A stretch of 64,000 nucleotides of DNA. Source: Trileptium ribeirensis (lineage: Eukaryota > Nematoda > Enoplea > Enoplida > Thoracostomopsidae). The notes beneath the pieces were generated by a model. That model was given only the letters and a program-made list of their open reading frames with translations, had not been told where the DNA came from and searched no databases. The stretch's first letter is position 1, and every line of letters begins with the position of its first letter. This document shows positions 23,661 through 35,379 of this stretch, piece by piece. The position numbers were made by a program, and so were the translations under genes. Where the stretch lies: contig JASANE010028053.1 of NCBI GenBank assembly GCA_030248225.1, positions 1 through 64,000 on the forward strand, read 5' to 3'.

Positions 23661-25678
23661 TACGGTTGTATGAGCACTACGTTTAGAAGTGCGTAGTGCA
23701 GCAGCGTCACAATCGTCACAGTAGCTATTGTAGCATAGCGGCCTATGATCACACAATCACAGAAGCTAACCTATACCGCATTAAGTTAAGTATACTTGTT
23801 TAGTGAAATATTTATCGTGTTTTTATCTTCAACATGTGTCATAGTGACAGCAGCACGTTCACAGCTAGAAAAGGTAATGCTGCGAGTTAAAAATTGTGAA
23901 TTTTTGATTTGGGTCGAGTAGCAGAAAACATCGTCAATATTTGTCATTTTTTGGACTTCATGCTCTCTTGAGAGCAGCAAATTTCTGATTATGTAATTTT
24001 CAGTCGATTTTTGGATTATCCATTATTTCTGAAAACGATCCTTGATGTTGCAGGTTGTAATTTATTTTTAATAAGAAAAATCTGTAGTGCACGTGTCGCG
24101 GTGATAAATGTGCTTATGGCATCTATCTCAACATTAGGTATCATACTTTTGAACACGTTTGTCCAATTTTGGTCAGTTTAACCCATTGATTGTGAATTAC
24201 TTAGCATTTCATCTATCGCTGAACAAACAGATGCTAAACCCGACGGGTTTGCGCTAGATTCTTTCGGTAACCACTGAGCTATGACGACGCTGTTGCTAGG
24301 AGCCTTAATGCTACTCACAGCAATACGCAGCCAAACATGCTACGCAACGAACCAAGTTAATGCATTAATTTGTATCGTATTAAGTTGCACAGGAGCAACT
24401 ACATGCTTCAGAGGTTAAAAAAATTTCTGTACTTTGTGTTAAAATACCTTAGGTACCAGGAAGTATTTTAAACTCTGCCGCGAGATGTTTTCAGGAATAT
24501 GTTGCAAGTTGAATAAAAAAATTTTACCTAATAGCTTAAGAATTCATGGATTACGTAGATTTTAAATAATGGACCTCGTTAAGTTGCGTATTTTCATTGA
24601 AAATTTCTAAATTTAAATAGCCATTTCAAATGCCAAAAGTTCAGCTTTCTGTCCGAAGTTAGGTATTTATCCCCGGTTGGTTAGACTTAACGAGCTGATA
24701 ACTATTGCCAATCCCACTTCTTTGGCTCACAGTTGGTATCTGGCGATTCCCTGGCATACCACCGAGATCCCAAAAATCCCAAAAAATCTGAAATTTTCAT
24801 TTTATTCTGAACACATTAGTGTTAACTATAACATGAAATGGTGTTCAGCATAAATTATATACCCACTGTTTACTAAAATAGGCTTAGTATAAGTTACACA
24901 ACAAATGTTGGAGCAAAAACACATTATCAAAAGAACAACGCATGTTTATGCGTCAAATCCTTAATACATCATAAAACTCACCTGTAATAGTGAATGCAAA
25001 ATCGGAGTCTAGTATAGTTTTGGGGCGAAATGTAAATAAAAGTTTAAATTTTAGAATATAGAATATGGTTTTTCGTATCCGAACACCCAGATTATCCGAT
25101 ATATCCCACAATTTTACCTAGATATGCTAAAAACTATGTCCCTGCCCATCACAACCCTACACACAACTAAATTTAAAAATACGCAAAAATTTAAAAAATT
25201 AATAGCCAGCATACATAGCTTTTTAATACGGCTGCCGCTGCCGACATGGGTAAGGACTTAGCCAATTTAGTTTATATAAAACAGAACCACCCTGTAACTC
25301 TGTAACTCCATATTTCTTAAATTCTGAAAATATTATTCTGAGATTTTTAACGCTAGCTCATAGCTCGTGTCACAATAAGATGATTAATTGGTCTACATTT
25401 TTGAACCGACTGTATAAGATTAACAACAACGTTTGTAACCAGAGGAACACATGGGAGAAAGTGATCGAAAATCTAGGATTACCTCGTCAGATTGCCTCGC
25501 GTTTTACCAAGGGCAAATCCTCTATTAAGGTTAAGGGTATTAACTACATTTCCTATCTAAAGCCGCAATTTTTCTTAATCAAAAACATTTTTTATGCGTG
25601 ATGCAAACAGACATAATAAAATTTTTCGGTGTCTTATCCGAAAACCACACTCGCTCCGCTCTTAACAATGCTTTTAGC
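23661..25678. other. SLC35B1 intron 1, no feature recognised
   Basis: AT-rich intron sequence. The 73-codon plus-strand frame at 25380-25601 is basic but matches no family I know. GCGGAGCGAG-type motif present inverted at 25649-25660. Confidence 0.5.
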
Positions 25679-27707
25679 CAGAAAGTAATCGGAATTCCAT
25701 TTCGGGTTTCAGCGAAAATCGTATTCAGGAAAAAGGCAAACACCATAATTACGGTCAAAATTTTTCGATATTTTTTGCTCCAGTCATGGTCCAAACATAC
25801 ATTTTTATGCTCACAGCAATCTATTTCGTTTCGCAAAAAACAAAACAAAATTTTGTTACAACAAATTTCCATATATAATAATACACGTAAACTAGTGAAG
25901 CTAGCTTGCGAGCCAGAATTCGAGTGGTGAGAACAATCCCCCGAAGTCTGTTGTAAAAAGCACATACAAACAAAGCCTACACACAGTACGCAGGTGCAGC
26001 ATTATATAAACCGTGAGTGATGACTCTTAGTTACGCCGGCCTCTTTTGATAGCCAACGTATGCAGTAGAAAAAACATCATACAACGAGTACAAAAACCAT
26101 GAACTAACAATTTAATAATTCAATAAAACCTTAAATTGACCATGAAAAGAACGATAAAGAATTCAAACCGACACTTAAGAAAAATCTCATTTTTCATACC
26201 AAGTATGAAGCAGAAGTGTGAAAAATATGTGCCACACAATATTCTTGACACTCGCAATGAGCTTGCCCAGAAAACCCCATATCCGACACTAAAACCAACA
26301 ATAAACACATTCAGGTGCTTTTCCCAAGACTTGTCACCAAAAATTTCGAAAACGTCAGTTTTTATGCCAAGTATAATGAACCAGAAGTGTAAAAAATATT
26401 TGGCCAACAATATTTTTAACACTTGTAATGAGTTTATCTGCGAATAAACCCCGTATATAAGACACTAAAATCAACAAGAACACACATTTAGGTGCATTTC
26501 CCGCGACTTTTCACCAAATATGAAATTTGGCGCCAACTATAAGCTTATAGACTCAAGATTGGAACTAGTTGAAAAACTTGTTATATGTCATTGGAATGCC
26601 CTGGTAAAGCTACATGGAATAGGCCTATTAGTTTGCGAATATCTCGTTTACTTATTGAGAAAATTTGCAAAAACTGGAGGGGGTACCCGAAAAATGGACC
26701 AAAATGACGTCATTTTGCCCCATAACTTTTCTTACGGGAAAAAATTCGAAAATTGGCTCCATCACTACATCTAAATCGATCATTGCGGTTCGAATGAGCT
26801 ATCTTGCATCAAAATCCGCCCAACCATTATCGAGATCCGGGTGCGACACACAGACAAGACCTCCTCAACCCCCCTCCAGAGCCAAAATTGAAAATTCTCG
26901 TTCCACTCGAATTCAATAAAAAATAAACTTGCCGTAAAATTTTTTAAGCTTAAACCTATTGAAATTGTTCCTTTTAGCTTTACGTAACGAAAGCCATAGG
27001 TGGTAGTTGTCCGATCCATTTACGAACCTCCTGTGCATGATCAAAGTAAGCTTGTTCAAACTGATAAGCATTGCAGAATATGGATTGCTCAGAAGTGCTA
27101 CGCCGGAACTTTCGAATTTAAAGCAATAATGATATACCGTATCATCTCTACCAGTATTTACTCCTTAATGCACGGAGCTTTATCAGTTTTTGCAAAGTGC
27201 TACAGGTAGCACATGCACTTAGAAAATAGAACCTAGAGTAATTTTCTTTCAGAACCTGAAAAACCGAGAACATATGGACCGGATATTTTCCGCGAAATAT
27301 TCGACATGATTCCCAATGCACAACAGCATCTGTTACAATGACAGAATACAAGATGCATTAATAGCAGCATAAACAGTTTGTCATTCAAGAATCCGTATAA
27401 CTTATACGTTCTGGAATGATAGAAACAGTTGCATGCTGATATTAACGCATATTTTATAATGTATGCATATAAGTATTTCTGATTTTCCTTTTATGATAAA
27501 AATTACGCTTTACTAGGTACACCGTTACGCATATTTTTGTGCAATTTTCGTTATTCGGAAATTGAAAAAAAAACTCTGCAGTAAGGGCAGCGCAACGGTT
27601 ATTTTCAATACACCTTTGTTCCTTCAAAGGCTCTGGGTTCGGCTCCGTTTAAAATTTACAATTCCAGTTATTCCGTTCTCGCTGGTTTCAGTTCAGGTTA
27701 CTCCCTG
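25679..27707 (-). mobile_element. Ancient hAT-like copy G with nested repeat R1
   Basis: The left end CAGAAAGTAATCGGAATTCC and the next 120 bp align throughout with copies C and D (..GCGAAAATCGT.TTC.GG.., ..TTTTTTGCT.CA.TC.TGGTCCAAACATA). The right end GGTTACTCCCTG is at 27696-27707. Flanks CTTTTAGC (left) and CATTTTAGC (right) look like an 8-bp target duplication with one indel. Subtracting the nested repeat R1 (25871-26916) leaves about 980 bp, near the family length. The hexamers have decayed, so this copy is old. The middle is too diverged to confirm. Confidence 0.6.
25871..26916 (+). repeat. Dispersed repeat R, copy 1
   Basis: About 1.05 kb that recurs inverted at 61399-62272. Shared phrases include GAACAATCCCCCGAAGTCTG, TATAAACCGTGAGTGATGA, TTGGCGCCAACTATAAG and ATCTTGCATCAAAATCCGCC. 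It is bounded by short inverted repeats GAATTCGAGTGG (25916-25927) and CCACTCGAATTC (26903-26914). Frames of about 100 codons exist on both strands but are not conserved intact between copies. It is probably a non-autonomous element nested in hAT copy G. The superfamily is unknown. Confidence 0.8.
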
Positions 27708-28336
27708 CATTTTAGCATTTTCCACAGCCATGAAATTAGATGGTACTATTATCCCAATAATTTATCTCACTGTCGTACACATAAATTAAAACAGCCTAGC
27801 ACTTGATTATTTTGAGTTACTAAAACTTATCCTTCTAATCCGCGTGAAAAATTCTAGAATGGTAATCATGTCCGCACTGTAGGCTTGAAGAACGAAATCA
27901 ATGTGTTTACATCATTATATATAAAGCCTTAGACCTACCAGCTCAACCCTCAACCAAGCAACAAATGGCATTAAGTGAAGTTGTAGGTCTTGAAAAAATT
28001 AATTATGTACCCAATTTTTAATGGATGCTGTAGGTTACTGAAATCTTCAAATATTGCAGTGCCCTGCATTATCAAAATTACAAAGCATTAAATATGCTCG
28101 CGCTTTTAGAATTTAGGCAAAAATTCATTATTAACGCAGCGAAACAAAACAACGGTATGTGAGGTACACAATAATTGGCCATTATGCGTCAAAAGTAACA
28201 AAAATTTCAAGGCAATGAAGAGCTACACCTGACAAAAGACATACTTGCATAAAAATCATTTGCTACAATGAAAAAGATTTGAGAAAAGATAACTTCGAAC
28301 TTATTATAGGAATTTCGTACAATATACATGACGTAC
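27708..28336. other. SLC35B1 intron 1 (5' end)
   Basis: Intron sequence from the GTACGT donor of exon 1. No other feature recognised. Confidence 0.6.
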
Positions 28337-28515
28337 ATTTTTTCTTGAACAATCCCGTAATAAAAGTAGCACAGAAAAATTCCACAAGAACATCCAATTA
28401 ACTTCACACGACTTGTCATCTTTGGTGGAGCTGACGTTGACGACACAGTTATATAATAATTACTAATGCCAAAAGTATCTTTATCAGCACTGTGAGATTT
28501 GACTTTCATAGACAT
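28337..28515 (-). CDS. SLC35B1: SLC35B1-type nucleotide transporter, exon 1 with start codon
   Basis: Minus-strand exon from ATG at 28515 to the donor AAAAAAT|GTACGT. A polar N-terminal stretch of about 33 residues precedes RVKLIGCSCGIFLCYFYYGI and VQEK, the first transmembrane helix and the highly conserved CYFYYGI.QEK signature. The last two bases AT plus the first base of exon 2 make Ile, as in the family (QEKIT). Animal homologues usually start only a few residues before the helix, so the internal ATG at 28419 (MTSRVKL) is an alternative start. I took the first ATG because the frame is open to it. The encoded protein is a multi-pass ER membrane carrier, and this window holds only its N-terminal half. 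Confidence 0.9.
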
Positions 28516-29785
28516 TTGCTATTCATTTTTAATAATAATGTCTAAGGTAACAATGTGTAATCAGTGATTGCACGGGAAACGGTAATAAGAACGAGATAAG
28601 ACGAGATGATATATATATATATTAAAAATTTTGTCAGTCGACCGCTCTGACACTGGTATCCCCTGCTCCGAAACGAATTATATAATTTAGAAACATTAAC
28701 AATTATAGCTTAACGCGATCATGATTTTGAGGTTTTAAATATAATAATTTAAGCATATATTTTGGCAGCCTTCGTAGTTTCTCTTTTGGACTGCGCTCAG
28801 AGCAAACCAAACGACGTAGCGACGTGCAATGTGAGAGAATAAGGGGAAACTCAGCTTAAGAGTTTTCTTATCATTATTGATGTCACGTGTATATACTATA
28901 TGTCAACAATTTTAGATATATAAATATATAATGAGGCCATAATAAAATCTTCGACCCTTAGCTAACAAAACATAATTTCTCCGTTTTTGGCTACGCCACA
29001 TCAAAATAAACAAAACAAATGAAGTTCAAGGCGAAATGATCCTAGTCGAAAAGGTTTTAAAAGCCTCCAGCTTTTTGCTTTGTCGAACTACACGTCGTTG
29101 TGTCACTGTAACACCTCTTTACAGTCGACCGCAATGACCATAATCTCTGACACGTTTCAGATACTAGCCTTCCCATTTTGTTTGCATTAATTAACCATTT
29201 CTGGATTAAAGGATAAATTGATCGAATACAGAGATTTTTCTACCAATCGCTCCCTAAAATGCATTCTGCTTCATGCAACAAAATTAGCATTTATGTAGTC
29301 TTTTCTTTATCTTATAACATAAATTATTTTTCGTCATATGTCCTGGACCAATTCCGTGTCTCTGTCATCATCCGCTCGGACATTTGTGAACGGACATCTC
29401 TGAACACAAATAGCGTTTACTTTCTTATTTATTGAGTCCTGAGTGAGTGAAACTAGCGGAGCGAAGAATTCTCAGTGGGCAATGTGGTAAATTTCGATGG
29501 TATCCGTTTCTGGGGTTTTTGGGATGTGACACGAATAACACGCGGACTGATTCGCGCGATAACTCATGTGAAAGCTTGAAATCTATATTTGCGCTCTATA
29601 GGCGCGAAGCCCGATTCCTACATCTTCCCCTTAAAAGGCGGGCCAAAGGGTCTCATGTCGGGTCTCGAAGGGACCCAAAAACCATGTTGCTTCTGTAACT
29701 CGACAACCGATGTAGATATCCGAGTTACATTGGCCTCGCTTTGTGTCCAGTTCTCTTAGAATGCAGGATTTGAGTTAAACGGGTT
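28516..29785. other. Upstream of SLC35B1, no gene recognised
   Basis: Should contain the SLC35B1 promoter and any 5' leader exon, but no element can be assigned by eye. It includes a short (TA)n tract at 28610-28622, the motif AGCGGAGCGAAG at 29455-29466 and an 83-codon plus-strand frame at 29447-29698 without known domains. Confidence 0.45.
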
Positions 29786-30110
29786 TTTAAATGTGCCCAT
29801 GACAACCAAAACGTAATATCTAATCAACCGGTCGAGCTATATAGGTATGTTTGTCCTCATTCTATAGAGCAATTCATCATCTACATAGCTGCAAATAGTG
29901 TACTGTTATTGTCACTATTTTACTGCAAGATTGGGTCAAAAAGTGTTTTCCAATGGGCCCGTAGGACCCAAATTACTCGAAAATGGTAATATCTGTTCAA
30001 TAGCTAGAATGTGGTTGTTTTTGTAAATCAATAATATCTTCTATGTAGCTGCAAAAGTTGTGCTGCTATTGTCATTTACTTAGACTGCAAGGTTGGGTCA
30101 AAAAGGTCAA
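29786..30110. repeat. Two-unit tandem repeat, period about 165 bp
   Basis: TAGCTGCAAATAGTGTACTG, then TTATTGTCA, then TGGGTCAAAAAG recurs after about 165 bp as TAGCTGCAAAAGTTGTGCTG, then CTATTGTCA, then TGGGTCAAAAAG. The array abuts hAT fragment F. Confidence 0.75.
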
Positions 30111-30120
30111 ATTCGAAGCT

Positions 30121-30737
30121 TATATAGTAAAAGATATGAAGGTACAGCGGATTTAAAATGTGCTAAAAATAACTTTTACATTAAACTTAATGTATTGTGA
30201 TGGCATTATAGCTTTTCTAAAACCTTAAACAGACTGAGGAAGCTAATAATGTTTATTTAACGATCAATGTCGGTTTTTGGACACCCAGAGCAAAAAGTCT
30301 TCCACTATCAACCCTTGCGTCTACTGCGTCAAACTGAGTGTGCTTACAACGCTCTATTTCCAGTTGCCCCCTTACATACGTTTGTTACATGTTGTTCTGT
30401 AGGAAAGTTGAAAGTATTGGTTTATATGGTTCTAAGAGAAAATAATAGAACGTAATTTTCTAATCAGTGGTCAGAGACAATGTTTAGGCTAGCGTTAAGC
30501 AACCAGTGCCCGTCAGTTAGATGATAATGGTGATAATTTTCTGATCAGAATGAGATAAATGAGATAAACGATAAATAAATATGTGATATTGCTCGCACAG
30601 TTTCAATAAATACAATTCATTGCCAAGAACCCAGTTTCTGTCTGCGTTGCATATATGTTGCTTTACTTCAATGTGGACTGATTTACAACGTTTACAAACG
30701 CACTGGCTAGTGCTTGACGCAACTTATATTAGCCATT
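30121..30737 (+). mobile_element. hAT-like fragment F, both ends missing
   Basis: Aligns with the interior of copies B and E from ATATAGTAAAA..ATGAAGGTA through TTATTTTCTC-type and GCTCGCACAGTTTCAATAAA phrases to TTAGCC, with many substitutions and small deletions. No terminal repeats or hexamer arrays are present. Its right edge (30737) is also the truncation point of gypsy copy G1, so one deletion may have joined the two. Confidence 0.8.
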
Positions 30738-31680
30738 TTCCTCTTGTCTTTCGTCTTGTCTTGTTTCTATGGTTTGTTCCGACAGTGAATCCGTTTCTTC
30801 TAGCTATTCCACTCGAACTTTCCTCTTTGGTCGCTTTTCGCTTCGTAATAGTGGTTGCTCAGTTTGTCTTTTTGATTCAGCGATATGAATAAGGTGTCTT
30901 CTTGTGAACTTTCGCCTGCAATTTCAAATGGTTGTTTTTCTTCACTGTCATCACTAATTGTTATTACGTTTTCAGGCACTCGGGTCTTTTCCTTCTATTG
31001 TTGTTCTTTCTCCTTAGGTTCATTCTTTATTTGACCGTTCTTTTGACTGTAAATCTTTTCTTTCTTGCGGATTTTTCTTTTTTGTTTTCTCCACCGTTGT
31101 CCTAGATTCTTTCCACTGTTTCTTTCGTTTGTATACTTTCCATCTGCCAACTGTAGCTAGTGCTTTCCCTATTCCTGTTTCTTCCTGACTTTCGATATTG
31201 AACCATTGGCTATCTTTTCTTTGGTTTGATAATTATTTGATCTTCTCCAACGATATTTCGGAATCATATTCTTCTTGATCCACTGCAGCTATTTGATAGT
31301 TTTAGTTCTTTGGTTTCCTTTTCGTTGATCTTTATTTGAATCGCTTGTTGTTGATTTCAGCTTGTTCTTTTGATCATTAGCGATTTGTATTGGCTCTTAA
31401 CATCTTCACTCTCAGGTTCCAAATTTTCGGTTCCAGGAACTACTGGTGCTTTTGACATGCAATCCGCATTGTGGTAATATCGTCCCGGTTTGTATACAAT
31501 TGTATACATGTATTGAGGAATCTTGTTAGCCGTTAGAGCCAGTCGCACGGTCATTTGTTGCACCGGTCGCTTCTTATTCAGGATTAGGACCAACAGAGCG
31601 TGATCTATGATGATAGTTGTATGGTTTCCCAATAAGTACGGCCCGAAATTTTGAACCGCTCGAATTACTGCCAAGTATTC
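30738..31680 (-). pseudogene. Ty3/gypsy copy G1: RNase H and downstream linker
   Basis: The minus-strand frame at 31357-31674 shows the gypsy RNase H pattern: AVIRAVQNFGPYLLGNHTT, then DHALLVL, then YTIVYKPGRYYHNADCMSK, corresponding to the usual TDH and N.NAD..SR motifs. Below 31357 the strand encodes a Lys/Glu-rich linker with several stops, ending abruptly at 30738 where hAT fragment F begins. No integrase follows, so G1 is truncated. RNase H removes the RNA strand after reverse transcription. Confidence 0.85.
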
Positions 31681-31756
31681 TTGTTCTGTGATTCAATCAT
31701 CTTCAAGGTCTCGAACGCCTGTTGAGTTTTTTCTGTCCACAACTGATAGAACTTCA

Positions 31757-32360
31757 TCATTTTTGATCTGATCGTTTATTAGTGATGTCGTACAACGGTG
31801 CCGCTATCGTTCCATAATAGGGTACGAATTGTCTATAGTATCTGGTTAAGCCCAAAAAGTTTTTGAGTTCAGTTATCGTTTTGGGTTTTGAAAAATTTGT
31901 ATCTACTCCATTTTTTTTAAATCCGTTGATATTTGTTTGTTCGATACGATTTATCACAGAAACGAAATTTCTTCTTTTAGGAATTCGCACTTTGAACCTT
32001 GTGCTTTAATTTAAGGTTTGATTCTCTGAGACATTGTAGTATTTGGTTGATGTCATATAAACGGTCTTAGCATGGCGTTGAGAAGATTGATGTCGTCGAG
32101 CTAATATAGACATGACTTCATAGATACACCTGCCAGAACTAGTTGCATCATTCTTTGAGATGTTGCAGGTGCGTTCTTTAACCCGAAAGGCGTGATGTTG
32201 AACTCAAATAATCCATCGTGACAGATAACCACTGTCATTTCTTTGTCCTGTTCGTTCATGGGTACTTGCCAATAGCCTGATTTGAGATCTAACGTTGAGA
32301 AATACTTTGCACCGCGTAATGCATCCAACATTTCATCAATTCTGGGTAACGAGAAACTGA
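31757..32360 (-). pseudogene. Ty3/gypsy copy G1: reverse transcriptase
   Basis: Minus-strand frames at 32101-32331 and 31757-31990. Motifs in order: MLDALRGAKYFSTLDLKSGY (motif A with its Asp), FGLKNAPATSQRMM (motif B) and LDD at the motif C site, where the codon expected to be Tyr is TAG (32101-32103). After a frame change, LKNFLGLTRYYRQFVPYYGT is the connection domain. The N-terminal part of RT is missing: the protease frame runs into the RT within about 170 bp, against about 810 bp in copy G3. That indicates a deletion of about 640 bp near 32385-32400. Confidence 0.9.
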
Positions 32361-32377
32361 CGCGATTTGTGATTGAG

Positions 32378-32700
32378 TCAGCATCCTCCGTTGAATGCTA
32401 TCGGAAATACTGCCGTTTCTTTGAGTGGTGAATGACTGAAATATTTTTGGTATTGTTCTTCACTGACGATTGTTATTTGTGATCCGATATGAACTAGGCC
32501 TCGAAGTTTCTTGTTTCTTTCTAGATACGTATCGATATAGCATCTTGACAGCACAGTTGAATCGCTACACGGTTTGTATTGTTCTATTCCGTCTACTTGT
32601 TTCACTGCTACGAATTTTTCTTTTTCTTCTATCGATATATCTTCAATTTTCTTTAGTTCATTTTGAACATTTCTTCTCGATCTATTCCGCTTGATCTTGT
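32378..32700 (-). pseudogene. Ty3/gypsy copy G1: protease region
   Basis: The minus-strand frame at 32378-32605 contains KLRGLVHIGSQITIVSEEQY, the retropepsin core. The usual catalytic DTG/DSG is HIG here (32483-32491), so the protease is inactive in this copy. This segment aligns with copy G3 on both sides of 59027-62579 and so provides the unoccupied version of that insertion site (GATGC-TATAT-CGATACG on the minus strand). The frame ends shortly after PIAFNGG, where the deletion towards RT begins. Confidence 0.85.
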
Positions 32701-34430
32701 AGGTTGATTTTTCATTGTTTCATTTTGTGGATTTGATCGGTTTGGTACAACTCGGTATCGATTTTGACTTTGTTGTTGGTTTTCCACTTGCATTACTCTT
32801 GCGTTTTGTTCTGTATTCCATGGGAAGCATTGTTCTGTTTTTGTGGCCCAATTTCTTGTTGCACCTTGGTGTTTGATTCATCAGCGTTTATCGGTTTTGC
32901 TGTTGCTGATTTGCCACCGATATCGGTATTATTTGCTGTTGTTGCTCTGCAATTTCACTTCATTTGGTATTGCGTTGTTTGCTGCGATACTTACACTGGG
33001 TGCATTGCTTGGGTATTGCTTGCTGCATTCCCATCGGTCCATAGTATGGTTGTGCCGATTGCCGCTTTGTGTTGGCATCACAGGTATCGACATCGTCCAC
33101 GGTTGTATGACTTGTTGCTCTTGTGGTTGGCGTACATGCGTTGGTTGATTGTTCCACCGTTGCGAACGCCATTGTACTTGCGGTCTTTGTAATCTCGGTC
33201 GGATCGCCTGTTGGCCTATGTTCGTTCTTATTTGATTTGTACTTGATTGACTCGGTCGATGAGATTGGATTTCTCTGTATCTAGGTCGTTGTTCGCTCAT
33301 ACTTCGCAATGCTTGGTCCATTTGTGATTCGGCCTTCTCTGTCAATGTCGGTCCGGTCTCTTCTTTCGTCGCGCACAATAGATTTCGGATTTCGTTCTTT
33401 AATCCTGTGATCAACGCGAATACGAGGACCTCTTCGACTATTGAGTCGAGTATGCCGTTCGTAGTTAGGTAGCGTAGTGCATATACTCATAAGCTATCTA
33501 CGAAATCTTTGACTGTTGGCGTTTGTCATAGATTTTGCAGCTTGCTCATATGATTTGCTAGCTTTTTGGTGCACCAAATCTTTCTCTTAGCTTCTTGACC
33601 AATTCGCCGTAGTTGCATAGTTTTTCAGCATTTTGGAGTACTAGCAATTCTAAATATTCTTTCCGCTTCCCAGCGTATCTTTGCTTTCAGGAGTAGCAGT
33701 TTTGAAACTCCTGAGACTTGAGCCAGCGCTTTTTCGAGTTCTTAGCGAAATTTTTCGAAAGTGCATTCGCCTTTATAAGCTTGCAGGTTTCGAACTTCAT
33801 TCTCCATTATTGCTTGACCGACTTCTTGTTTCGTTGTCTTCGCTGCAGGCGGCGTTTCTTTGATCAAGGATTCGAGCAGTAGTTGGTTCATCGCCATTAG
33901 GTTGTTGTTTTGTTGGCTTTTATTATTGACTTGATTTGTTGTTACCGTCGCTTCTTGTGGTTGATGGATTTGGTACACGTACGGTGTTGTTGTTAACGGT
34001 ACTCCGGGATCATCTAATTGTTTCCGGCGAATGGTATGTAATTGTATTGAGGGGCAAATCGTGTTGCACCATAATATCAGTATGCTCTGTTTTGCATTGC
34101 TCCGATTACCAATCTTTGCCCTTTATTTCATGTGCTCACCGTTTGAAATGCGTCGTAATTAGTTTTTGCGTTTGATGCATGTGCCCCCGCGTTGACTTGT
34201 TGGTTTAATTCGTTTATTGCTCTTGTAGTACTTGCGCCGACTTGTTCTTGATCTGCACCGACTCATGTTTGTTGTTCATCGTTGTTGATAGTTGTTGTTG
34301 CTGTTGTACTTGTTGAATTTCGACTGTACTTCGCTCGATATATCCCGTTTGTTTCTTGAACATGGATTGTCGTTATTGCCATTTACGGTTGTTCTGATTC
34401 TTTGTCTTCTTTCTTTGTTTGAAGACTTTA
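32700..34430 (-). pseudogene. Ty3/gypsy copy G1: gag region
   Basis: Minus-strand fragments: QQVG and EQVGAS heptad remnants (about 34150-34320); ENEVRNLQAYKGECTFEKFR (ending 33742), the start of a capsid-like domain; TVKDFVDSL with a following stop (about 33500); and GLKNEIRNLLCATKEETGPT with a Gln/Arg-rich tail (32929-33414). All match G2 and G3. Several frame breaks are present, and no intact CCHC knuckle remains. The hydrophobic plus-strand frames here are antisense shadows. Gag would form the particle core. Confidence 0.8.
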
Positions 34431-35379
34431 GAACCAATGATTTGAATAAAAATGTTTATTTATAAAACAGTTAGATATAAAGTACACAGTTTCGAGGCAC
34501 AATTCTTTTTAGGATACACCAAGTTATGACCACCGGTATTGTAGTCCTCGTTTTGCTCTGTGAAAAGTGCGGCTCTGTTGGCCCTTCTTTCTATTTTATT
34601 AAACATTAAGATTTAGGTTATCTAATATTCTATTAGTTTTTTTCGAGATTAATGCAAAATGCCCCGAACGGAAGCTAAAGCGTTAAATTTAAGGTGTTTA
34701 ATAACCCCTAACACACAACCGAACGGAATGCGTGAGTGTTATATTATGAACTAGCTTGTAACGAAAGTACACACCCTAGTTGGAACTTTGTTTATCTAAG
34801 TCCTTTTGCACCCTAACGGAATGCACAACAGGTAATTATGAGGAGTGAAAGATTACTGAAGATCGGTCGTATTATCCACGCCCCTTACTCGCCCTGTGTT
34901 GTTCACGAAGTTAACCCCTGCATTAAGCTCGCACTGAAGATTTCTCACTCGGGCCGATAATTGACACTATTTATATACCATTAGGTTACATTCCAATTTG
35001 GCCCTACAGCTTAATTCCTTAAGCCCGAATACCTATATTTTTAATGCAATTAATATTACTAGAATAATAATATGGTACTATAATAATTAGTTTTTAGTAT
35101 TAATTAATTAGTATTAATTTTAATATAATTTTAGTTTCCTGGTATCTAGAGCAACATTCATGGAACCAAAACAATAGGGTAATCAAAAAAGGCATAAATA
35201 CTCACTTCATGCAATTCTTTTGCATGTCAAACGAATCCGGTAAGAATATGAAAAATCCAAAAGTTGCCACACCGACGCTATTATTAAACTAAACGTTGTT
35301 CCATATGTCCTAAAACACTTTGTAGCCGCCATACACTGACATAATATGTAAAACTCCAAGTTAGATAACAACTTAGCGG
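34431..35379. other. Unassigned sequence, possibly LTR-related
   Basis: Follows the 5' edge of the G1 gag. It contains three spaced copies of a CGAACGGAAGC/CGAACGGAATGC motif (about 34666, 34722, 34815) resembling the CCGAATGGCTGGC motif of the LTR-like block at 36900-37700. It may therefore be a diverged LTR of G1, but no end-to-end alignment was found. 35030-35150 is very AT-rich. Confidence 0.3.

Noticed and set aside
32764..33192. A 142-codon hydrophobic, Leu/Cys-rich plus-strand frame resembling a membrane protein
   Set aside because: It is the antisense of the Gln/Arg-rich gag tail of G1; the minus strand has clear homology to G2 and G3.
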